From Candidatus Vogelbacteria bacterium CG10_big_fil_rev_8_21_14_0_10_51_16 (lineage in GTDB: Bacteria > Patescibacteriota > Minisyncoccia > Phycocordibacterales > JACRKE01), in contig PCYI01000029.1 in NCBI GenBank assembly GCA_002774795.1, positions 8,426-37,608 on the forward strand: a stretch of DNA of 29,183 bases, written 5' to 3'. Under the pieces are notes generated by a model. It made no database searches and was not told the origin of the DNA. It saw nothing but the letters and a program-made list of their open reading frames with translations. This document shows, one piece after another, positions 20,250 to 26,204 of the stretch (within the stretch, counting starts at the first letter, position 1; every line of letters starts with the position of its first letter). Made by a program: the position numbers and the translations under genes.

Positions 20250-22478
20250 ATGCGCCCCGACGACCTCATTACTGCCCACTTTCGCCTCAATCCCCCGCAC
20301 CGAGTAGCTCTTGCGCGCCTCAAGCTCCACGCTCTCATAGACATGCTTCGCTATCTCCCCTCGCGTTATGGTGGCGAAGCGGTCTTAAAGCAGATTGCCG
20401 AGCTTCGTGATGGAGAGCTCGCGAGCGTCTGCGGTAAAGTAACAAAGGCGAGCACTGGCAAGACTCATCGCTCGCGTATGCCCATCGCCGAGGTCGTGCT
20501 CGAAGACCAGACTGGCCGCGTCCGCGCCACTTGGTTTCATCAAGCCTACATGGCGAAGAAGGTGCCAGAGGGAGGCTTCGCACGATTGACAGGCAAAGTG
20601 ACCCTGCACAAAGGCGAGCCCTACTTTGCTAACCCGGATATCGAGCCGGTGGCCTCACTAGACATCACCCAAGCGGGCTCCCTTTTTGGTACGGGCGAGC
20701 TCGCCGTGGCTTCAGTCTATCCGGAGCGGAGAGGAGTGAGCTCACTTTGGCTACGGCACGCCATTCAAAAACTACTGAAGGCAAAGGTGCACGAGGCCAT
20801 AGCAGACCCCATTCCAGGTGAGTTGCTCGCTCGCTATCATCTTGCGCCTCTTAAAACGGCCTTGGTGTGGATTCACACACCCCGCCGCGAGGCAGACGCC
20901 ATCGCCGCTCGCAAGCGATTCTCTTTTGAAGAGGTGTTCCTCATCCAGCTTGGGCGCCAGCAGACCAGACGGACTTATCGCGCGAATGCCAGTTTTGTAA
21001 TTACACCCAAAAAAGAAGCCCTATCAGATTTTCTGTCTCGCTTCCCATTTAGCGCCACCAGCGCGCAGAAGCATGCCATCGCAGACATCATCAAAGACCT
21101 TGCCTCCGGCAAACCTATGACTCGTCTTCTCGAGGGCGATGTCGGTTCGGGAAAGACTGCCGTGGCGGCCACGGCTTCCTATGCAGTCATCAACACACCT
21201 CCCAAAGACAACCGCCATGCCCACCTGCAGGTGGGCTACATGGCACCCACAGAGATTCTTGCCAAGCAACACTTTCAGTCGTTTATAGAGTACTTTGCCC
21301 ACACCGGCATCAGTATCGGCTTGCTCACCGGTAGTGGCTGTTGTAAATTTCCCTCCAAAAGCGACCCGAAAAAAAGTACGCCGATCTCTCGGACGCAACT
21401 GCTCAAGTGGGTAGCGTCGGGTGAGATAAGTATTCTGATCGGGACGCACGCCTTGATTCAAAAGTCGGTAAAGTTTAAAAATGTGGCCCTGGTGATAGTA
21501 GACGAACAACACCGCTTTGGCGTCAGCCAGCGTCTGCAATTAGCACAAAAGCATACCCACGGAGATCTCGAAACAAAAAATAAGTTTGAAGATAAAGCAT
21601 TTCCTACCAGCTACCAGCTACCAGCTACCAGCTCCTGCGTTCCCCACCTCCTCTCCATGACCGCCACCCCAATCCCGCGCACGCTCGCTCTCACCATTTA
21701 TGGTGACCTCGACCTCACCCTCCTCGACGAGATGCCGGCCGGCCGCAAGCCCATTGAGACTCGCATCGTGCTTCCGACCCTGCGCGACGAGCTCTACGCC
21801 GAGATTCGCACCCGCCTCCGAGAAGGCCGTCAACTTTACGTTATCTGCCCACGCATCCATGAGCCGGACCCAGCCAAAGAGCTCGCCCTTATCGCCAAGT
21901 CGGCCACCGCGGAGGCCACCCGACTAAAGAAAGACATCTTCCCAGAGTTCACAGTCGCGGTTGTTCACAGCAAGATGACACCAAAAGAGAAGGATGCGGT
22001 AATGGCAAACTTTGCGACAAACGAAACACAGATACTTGTTGCCACTTCTGTAATAGAGGTGGGCGTGAATGTGCCTAACGCCACCATGATCATCATCGAA
22101 GGAGCGGAGCGCTTCGGCCTCGCCCAGCTTCATCAGCTCCGCGGTCGTGTCCTGCGGAGCTCACACCAAGCCTACTGCTATCTTTTTACGGAGTCAAAAG
22201 GTGATAAGAGTCGCAAACGCCTGCAGGCCGTGATTGAAGCCAAGAGCGGTTTCGAACTGGCCGAGCGCGACCTTGAGCTTCGGGGCGCGGGTGAGCTTGA
22301 CGGAGGTAAGCAGTGGGGCATCTCTGACATCGGCATGGAGGCCATCAAAAATGTTAAAATGGTGGAGGCGGCCCGCGTGGCCTCTAAGGACCTCCTTGAC
22401 CAAGACCCCTATCTCCTCGCCCACCCAATCCTCTCCGCGCAGGTAAAATCAAAGGCTCTCACCGCCCACTTCGAATAG
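20250..22478 (+). CDS. recG: ATP-dependent DNA helicase RecG
   Basis: 742 aa, longer than the usual 680-700. It remodels stalled replication forks and branch-migrates junctions. The N-terminal wedge (LIDMLRYLPSRY and an OB fold near 60-150) is followed by the helicase: Walker A GDVGSGKT (296-303), MAPTEILAKQH, GTHALIQ, DEQHRFG (418-424), SMTATPIPRTLALTIYGDLD, VATSVIEVGVNVPNAT and the QLRGRVLRSSH motif. The extra length comes from inserts beside conserved motifs: HAHLQVGY over a perfect 18-bp palindrome (21219-21236), a lengthened GLLTGSGCCKFPSKSDPKKS loop, and KAFPTSYQLPATSSCV over a (CTACCAG)4 heptamer repeat. None hits a catalytic motif. There is no ribosome site. Confidence 0.95.
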   Translation: MRPDDLITAHFRLNPPHRVALARLKLHALIDMLRYLPSRYGGEAVLKQIAELRDGELASVCGKVTKASTGKTHRSRMPIAEVVLEDQTGRVRATWFHQAYMAKKVPEGGFARLTGKVTLHKGEPYFANPDIEPVASLDITQAGSLFGTGELAVASVYPERRGVSSLWLRHAIQKLLKAKVHEAIADPIPGELLARYHLAPLKTALVWIHTPRREADAIAARKRFSFEEVFLIQLGRQQTRRTYRANASFVITPKKEALSDFLSRFPFSATSAQKHAIADIIKDLASGKPMTRLLEGDVGSGKTAVAATASYAVINTPPKDNRHAHLQVGYMAPTEILAKQHFQSFIEYFAHTGISIGLLTGSGCCKFPSKSDPKKSTPISRTQLLKWVASGEISILIGTHALIQKSVKFKNVALVIVDEQHRFGVSQRLQLAQKHTHGDLETKNKFEDKAFPTSYQLPATSSCVPHLLSMTATPIPRTLALTIYGDLDLTLLDEMPAGRKPIETRIVLPTLRDELYAEIRTRLREGRQLYVICPRIHEPDPAKELALIAKSATAEATRLKKDIFPEFTVAVVHSKMTPKEKDAVMANFATNETQILVATSVIEVGVNVPNATMIIIEGAERFGLAQLHQLRGRVLRSSHQAYCYLFTESKGDKSRKRLQAVIEAKSGFELAERDLELRGAGELDGGKQWGISDIGMEAIKNVKMVEAARVASKDLLDQDPYLLAHPILSAQVKSKALTAHFE
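21604..21631. repeat. Heptamer repeat (CTACCAG)4 inside recG
   Basis: Four perfect 7-base units coding SYQLPATS-like residues (about 452-461), between DEQHRFG and SMTATPIP. The length of 28 nt on its own is not a multiple of 3, yet the frame is kept. Confidence 0.9.
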
Positions 22479-22483
22479 CCCAA

Positions 22484-22532
22484 TAATCCCACATTAATCC
22501 CACATTAATCCCACACCCATTAATCCCACACC
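22484..22532. repeat. 11-bp tandem repeat (ATTAATCCCAC)
   Basis: About four copies of TAATCCCACAT/ACC just after the recG stop. The rest of the 22479-22719 gap is A/T-rich and holds the promoter region of the next gene, with no strong hairpin. Confidence 0.75.
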
Positions 22533-22719
22533 CGATGTAGATAAATAAAGGACATTTTGGCTAAATCGACACGAACCAAGTGCCTCAACATCTATAAGTC
22601 TACGTTTTGTGCGTTTATGCTTTCAGGCGACTCAAGGTTTTCGTCATTTTGCGCTAATTACTGAAAAATGTTACATTACTCTATGCTGATAAAATTACTG
22701 ATTAGCAAACTTACACAAC

Positions 22720-23187
22720 ATGCGAACAACCATTATAGCGGTCATTGTGGTAGTAGTCTTAATTGCCCTCGGCCTCTGGTTTAATGCCAATAATCAACCC
22801 GAGATCCAACCCTTGCCAGAGCCTCTGGATGCGACCCTGAGCGAGCTTCCAACCGGCGAGTCAAACGGTGTCAAGCTCGATGGCTCGGCCGATCTCGAGG
22901 TCACAACCGAAAATATCGGTAATCACACCATCACCTACTCAGGTAGCTCATTCTCTTTGAGTTCACTTGAGGCAAAAATTGGAGATACTGTTACGTTTGT
23001 AAATAATGGTAGCGCGTCACTGCGTGTGGCTTCAAACCCTCACCCAGTACATAGCGACCACCCTGAGTTTGATTCCGGCACTCTCGCCCCCGGCTCCAGT
23101 TGGGCTTTCACCTTCTCGAAGACTGGTACTTACGGCTTCCACAATCACTTGAATCCGGGAGCGGCAGGGCAAATTACCGTTCGGTAA
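22720..23187 (+). CDS. Exported cupredoxin-like protein lacking the blue-copper Cys
   Basis: 155 aa. The N-terminal segment (4-21) is an anchor or signal. Residues 75-155 form a plastocyanin-like fold: SLEAKIGDTVTFVNNG, then RVASNPHPVHSDHPEFDSGTLAPGSSWAFTF and TYGFHNHLNPGAAGQITV. Blue-copper proteins have Y-x-Y-H-C-x-x-H-x(n)-M here; this one has F140-H141-N142-H143-L, so the ligand Cys is missing. H108, H111, H114, H141 and H143 could make an all-His site. A type-2-like copper site or another metal is possible. It stands alone, between recG and the convergent uvrC. The ATG has no ribosome site. Confidence 0.82.
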   Translation: MRTTIIAVIVVVVLIALGLWFNANNQPEIQPLPEPLDATLSELPTGESNGVKLDGSADLEVTTENIGNHTITYSGSSFSLSSLEAKIGDTVTFVNNGSASLRVASNPHPVHSDHPEFDSGTLAPGSSWAFTFSKTGTYGFHNHLNPGAAGQITVR

Positions 23188-23246
23188 CTTACCAAAGCAC
23201 GAAGCACGAAATATCGAAATCCGAGACAAATCCAAAGCATAGAAAC

Positions 23247-23287
23247 AAATAAGCACGAAGCGCACCTGTTTCGTGCTTATTTATTTC
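23247..23287. terminator. Bidirectional terminator between the cupredoxin gene and uvrC
   Basis: Perfect 13-bp arms AAATAAGCACGAA (23247-23259) and TTCGTGCTTATTT (23270-23282), followed by ATTTC on the plus strand, with an A-rich run on the other side. It sits between two convergent genes and can serve both. Confidence 0.75.
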
Positions 23288-23308
23288 TAGCTTAGTGCTT
23301 GTTTCGTG

Positions 23309-23329
23309 CTTCGGGTTTAGTGCTTAGTG
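23309..23329. repeat. Heptamer repeat supplying the uvrC stop codon
   Basis: CTTCGGG, TTTAGTG, CTTAGTG in a 7-base period. On the minus strand it codes S-T-K-H-stop, so the last residues and the stop of uvrC come from repeat sequence. Confidence 0.75.
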
Positions 23330-24648
23330 CTTTTCGTGATTAACTTTCTTCGACTTTGCCGTCGGTGAAAGTTAACCGCGAATCGATGTGCTTCACTGTT
23401 GGCAAGCAGTATCGCCGTGCTGTGAGCGCGAATGACACTCTTCTTCGCAATCACCGCTTTGGGCTTGTGACGCTCATCTTTTACGACCGCCGCCACATCG
23501 ATATTGAAACCACGTTCAGCGAGCACGCGCTCGGCCGCTCTTCTCTGTGGCTCCCCACCGTCCACGACAATAAGCTGTGGTAAGGGCCACTCAAAGTGGC
23601 CAAGACGACGACGCAAAACCTCTTCAAGGTGAGCAATATCGTTAATAGTACCTGCAACAGTACTTTTAATTTTGAACTTGCGATACGCGCTCTTTTTTGG
23701 CTCCCCGTTTAACAATGCCGTCATTACTCCCACCGTGTTCTCGCCCCCATGGTGAGCAACATCATACGCCTCAATACGATAGGGCACAGGGCATAGGGCG
23801 TAGGGCGTAGTTGATATATTTTCATCTTTAATGAGCGCGGTGTCGCGGATGTGTTCAAGAGACGCTATTTGTCGTTTCAACGTGTCCGCTTGTTCGTACT
23901 CCTGCCTCTTGCTTGAGGCCGCCATCTCTCGCTTGAGTACTCCCAAGAGCCGCCCCTTTTTGCCATCAAAGAGCAGTTTAATCTTGCGTATGGTCTTCGC
24001 ATACTCTTCTTTACTCACCGCCCCCACGCAGGTCCCGGGACAAAGTCCAAGCTGATACTCAAAGCATCCCCGCTGCCCCGTCATTGCGAGGTAATCCGAA
24101 GCAATCCATGCTTCACCATTTCTGGATTGCTTCGGACGATTACGTCCTCGCAAAGACTCCAACTTCTCTGGAGTATGCGTGTTGTAGGGGAAAATGCGCC
24201 TGATTATACGTAGTGCCTCCCGCAAACTCGCTGGTGAAGTAAACGGCCCGTACACTCCATGCCCGCGCTCGGTAATGATGGCCGGAAAGTCGCCCTTTGT
24301 GATGGTCACATATAAAAACGATTTGTCGTCTTTCTGAATAGCGTTTGCCTCCGGCTGATACTTCTTGATAAGGTTGGCTTCGAGAATAATCGCCTCCAGC
24401 ACCGAGTCGGTTGTCTGCCATTCAAGGGCATCGGCGTCGGCCACCATCTTTTCAATCATGGGCCCGCGGGTGAGAAACAGTCGCGCGTCAAAATAACTCC
24501 GCGTGCGCGTCCTTAAGGATGTCGCCTTGCCGACATAGAGTATCTTTTTATCTCGCCGAAGCCCTAGCGAAGGCGGACCCTTTTTAATGAAAAAATACAC
24601 CCCCGGCTCGGCGGGAATCTTCAATTCTCTATAAAATCGTATCTCCAT
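23317..24648 (-). CDS. uvrC: Excinuclease subunit UvrC, C-terminally short, with repeat inserts
   Basis: 443 aa from the ATG at 24648; the longer frame to 24726 runs through a palindrome. UvrC makes both cuts around bulky DNA lesions with UvrAB. The GIY-YIG nuclease (PGVYFF 15-20, ILYVGKA 36-42, E90 in ILEANLIKKY) is followed by CFEYQLGLCPGTCVG (195-209), a UvrB-binding helix (KRQEYEQADTLKRQIASL) and the RNase H-like nuclease (EAYDVAHHGG 293-302, YRKFKIKST, LIVVDGG). The terminal helix-hairpin-helix domain is absent; the protein ends in repeat-coded residues after NFHRRQSRRK. Repeat-derived inserts are GPPSLGLRRDKK (24-35), residues 162-192 (palindrome 24081-24155) and TPYALCPVPY (281-290, heptamers). 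Confidence 0.93.
   Translation of the reverse strand: MEIRFYRELKIPAEPGVYFFIKKGPPSLGLRRDKKILYVGKATSLRTRTRSYFDARLFLTRGPMIEKMVADADALEWQTTDSVLEAIILEANLIKKYQPEANAIQKDDKSFLYVTITKGDFPAIITERGHGVYGPFTSPASLREALRIIRRIFPYNTHTPEKLESLRGRNRPKQSRNGEAWIASDYLAMTGQRGCFEYQLGLCPGTCVGAVSKEEYAKTIRKIKLLFDGKKGRLLGVLKREMAASSKRQEYEQADTLKRQIASLEHIRDTALIKDENISTTPYALCPVPYRIEAYDVAHHGGENTVGVMTALLNGEPKKSAYRKFKIKSTVAGTINDIAHLEEVLRRRLGHFEWPLPQLIVVDGGEPQRRAAERVLAERGFNIDVAAVVKDERHKPKAVIAKKSVIRAHSTAILLANSEAHRFAVNFHRRQSRRKLITKSTKH
23779..23810. repeat. Heptamer repeat (ATAGGGC type) inside uvrC
   Basis: ATAGGGC, ACAGGGC, ATAGGGC, GTAGGGC, GTAG. On the minus strand it codes PYALCPVPY, just before the RNase H-like nuclease domain. 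Confidence 0.9.
24081..24155. repeat. Palindromic element inserted in frame in uvrC
   Basis: Outer arms TTGCGAGG (24084-24091) and CCTCGCAA (24146-24153), inner arms TCCGAAGCAATCCA (24095-24108) and TGGATTGCTTCGGA (24123-24136). Its 75 nt is exactly 25 codons. The same TTTGCGAGGTAAACCGAAGC sequence appears at 29075-29094 outside genes, so this is a dispersed family. Confidence 0.9.
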
Positions 24649-24658
24649 AAAGTTTTGC

Positions 24659-24698
24659 GTGAAGGGTTCAACCTTTCCTGAAAGGTTGAACCCTTCAC
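24659..24698. repeat. 40-bp perfect palindrome, copy 1 (at the uvrC start)
   Basis: GTGAAGGGTTCAACCTTT, loop CCTG, and the exact complement. It ends 10 nt from the uvrC start codon. The sequence TCCATAAAGTT beside it, including the uvrC start triplet, recurs at the second copy. Confidence 0.95.
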
Positions 24699-24812
24699 TC
24701 GGCCCTACTATTGCATAAGTTCTCACAATCTTGCAAACACTATACTATCCAGGTAGTATCAACTCGGCACAGCAACCAAGGCCACGGATGGCCCAGAAAC
24801 AGGAGGCGACCC

Positions 24813-24989
24813 ATGATCTTTTTCATTTCCGCACTATTCGACTTCGCTTCAGAGCCCAATCTCAAACGAGACAAGGAGGAGGAGCGCACGCGTCGGCACA
24901 GGTTGATCGGCGTGATCCGCAGGACGCGAAACAAGGGCAAGAAGGACGCCCTCAAGACTCAGCTCGCTGAGCTGAAAGCGAGGAGGTAG
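24813..24989 (+). CDS. Small basic protein (58 aa), first gene of a flanked cassette
   Basis: The start is the ATG at 24813 behind AACAGGAGGCGACCC, a strong ribosome site; an earlier in-frame start at 24711 lacks one. MIFFISALFDFASEPN is followed by a highly charged helix (KRDKEEERTRRHRLIGVIRRTRNKGKKDALKTQLAELKARR), which may bind nucleic acid or form a coiled coil. The next gene starts 2 nt after the stop with its own GGAGG, so the two are co-transcribed. I recognise no family. Confidence 0.6.
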   Translation: MIFFISALFDFASEPNLKRDKEEERTRRHRLIGVIRRTRNKGKKDALKTQLAELKARR

Positions 24990-24991
24990 AG

Positions 24992-25426
24992 ATGGAGGAA
25001 TGCGAAATTTTTGCAACACAAGCTCCGAAGGAGAGGAGCGGGTCTCGCAAGAAGACCGAGAAGAGCGCGGCAAGCGATGTCGCCTACTGGGATGAGAAGT
25101 GGTCCGAGTTTCTGGATCAGTTTCTAAACAGGGTCAGGGAGGAGCAGAAGTTCGCCATCTACGGGTATTTGCAGGAAAGCGACACGAAAACAAGCTTCTT
25201 TGCGGATATCGGTAGAGCCTGTTTCGACAGGGTAACGGACCACATTCTTTTGGGTAGCCGCACGATGAAAGCCCCCTGGCACATCCTACTCGACATGGCT
25301 TGGGAGCTAGGCTGCACGGGTGACATGGCCCCCAACGCCGACACCCCCTCGGCCCGGGCGCTTTTCTACAAGAAACTCGGGCAAGCCTGCTTCGACAAGG
25401 TGCACACCCTTTCGGGTCAGCGGTGA
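24992..25426 (+). CDS. Uncharacterised 144-aa protein, second gene of the cassette
   Basis: The start is the ATG at 24992 after AGGAGGTAGAG. It has no signal peptide or membrane segment. A basic N-terminal stretch (13-25) precedes a helical body. Two parts resemble each other: FFADIGRACFDRVTDHI (69-85) and LFYKKLGQACFDKVHTL (124-140), sharing G-x-A-C-F-D-[RK]-V, so there may be an internal duplication with conserved Cys. No catalytic motif is evident. It ends before a strong terminator (25460-25492). With the 58-aa gene it lies between two copies of a 40-bp palindrome, which suggests arrival as a unit. Confidence 0.62.
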   Translation: MEECEIFATQAPKERSGSRKKTEKSAASDVAYWDEKWSEFLDQFLNRVREEQKFAIYGYLQESDTKTSFFADIGRACFDRVTDHILLGSRTMKAPWHILLDMAWELGCTGDMAPNADTPSARALFYKKLGQACFDKVHTLSGQR

Positions 25427-25459
25427 ACACAGCGCTCACCGCAAGCCCCCGCCCCCTCC

Positions 25460-25492
25460 CCGCTCGGCACCCGCCGGGCGGTTCGTTTTTTT
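25460..25492 (+). terminator. Intrinsic terminator of the two-gene cassette
   Basis: CCGCTCGGC (25460-25468), loop ACCC, GCCGGGCGG (25473-25481), then TTCGTTTTTTT. It is the most canonical terminator in the window. A weaker hairpin, CGGTGA / TCACCG, lies just before it at the stop codon. Confidence 0.9.
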
Positions 25493-25511
25493 GGTTCCAT
25501 AAAGTTCTTGG

Positions 25512-25551
25512 GTGAAGGGTTCAACCTTTCCTGAAAGGTTGAACCCTTCAC
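25512..25551. repeat. 40-bp perfect palindrome, copy 2 (after the cassette)
   Basis: Identical to 24659-24698 and in the same context: TCCATAAAGTT precedes both, with a 4-5 nt variable link. The direct repeat, about 54 bp in all, encloses the two-gene cassette. Confidence 0.95.
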
Positions 25552-25587
25552 TTCCTGCCGGTAAGTATCTTTGCATAAAAGTCGTCA

Positions 25588-25616
25588 TTGCATTGTGTCT
25601 TTAGATATTTTAAGAT
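25588..25616 (+). promoter_or_regulatory. vapBC promoter (leaderless type)
   Basis: TTGCAT (25588-25593), a 17-nt spacer and TAAGAT (25611-25616). The expected start of transcription is at the ATG, 25623. Confidence 0.55.
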
Positions 25617-25622
25617 AGTTAC

Positions 25623-25832
25623 ATGAAAACAATCTCTCGCAGACCATCAATCTCAGCTCTCAAGCATTTGAAAAATAATAAAGCGCCCTTGCCCAAGGCG
25701 TTTCTGAATGCTATCGGCATACTCAAGGGGAAAAAAATAGATCCGCTTAAGTATCAAAAAACAATACGTCAGGAGTGGGAGAGGCGTTTAAAAAAGCAAA
25801 TTCGTCTTGGCACACGAAACACACGCAAGTAG
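25623..25832 (+). CDS. vapB: Putative antitoxin partner of VapC
   Basis: 69 aa, strongly basic. MKTISRRPSISALKHLKNNK leads to AFLNAIGILKGKKIDPLKYQKTIRQEWERRLKKQIR. The final helix, with WERRLKKQIR, resembles the toxin-wrapping tail of VapB-type antitoxins. No AbrB or ribbon-helix-helix signature is clear at the N-terminus, so the name rests on position: it ends 5 nt before a PIN-domain toxin gene. The mRNA looks leaderless. Confidence 0.65.
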   Translation: MKTISRRPSISALKHLKNNKAPLPKAFLNAIGILKGKKIDPLKYQKTIRQEWERRLKKQIRLGTRNTRK

Positions 25833-25837
25833 GAGCT

Positions 25838-26203
25838 ATGTTGCTTGATACGAACATTCTCATTGCACTGCTCGCTGACGAACGCTCTTCGTTTGAGAAA
25901 GTAGAGACATGGAAACGGGAAGGGCATCAGCTTTGTATCTCCGTGATAAATATTACCGAGATTCTTTCTTTTTCCAGTCTTAACGAGACAGCGCTTAATC
26001 TAATAAAAGAGTTTCTGCGCACTTTCTTTGTATTTCCTCTTGATCAGACAACGGCGGAGCATGCTGGTACACTTCGGCGAAAGTACGGACTCACGCTTTC
26101 GGACGCATGCATATCAGCCACCGCTCTTGTTCATAATCACCCACTCGTTACCCGAGATAAAGGATTCAGAAAAATTGCCGAGCTCACCGTCATTGAAATC
26201 TAA
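25838..26203 (+). CDS. vapC: PIN-domain ribonuclease toxin
   Basis: 121 aa from the ATG at 25838; the longer frame overlaps the antitoxin gene and is rejected. VapC toxins are Mg-dependent endoribonucleases, often cutting tRNA or rRNA. All four acidic residues of the PIN active site are present: D4 in MLLDTNILIALL, E41 in NITEILSF, D89 in LTLSDACISATAL and D107 in LVTRDKGF. It is therefore probably active and must be held by the upstream antitoxin. Its stop (26203) faces the uvrA stop with one nt between, so the two transcripts converge. Confidence 0.9.
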   Translation: MLLDTNILIALLADERSSFEKVETWKREGHQLCISVINITEILSFSSLNETALNLIKEFLRTFFVFPLDQTTAEHAGTLRRKYGLTLSDACISATALVHNHPLVTRDKGFRKIAELTVIEI

Positions 26204-26204
26204 A

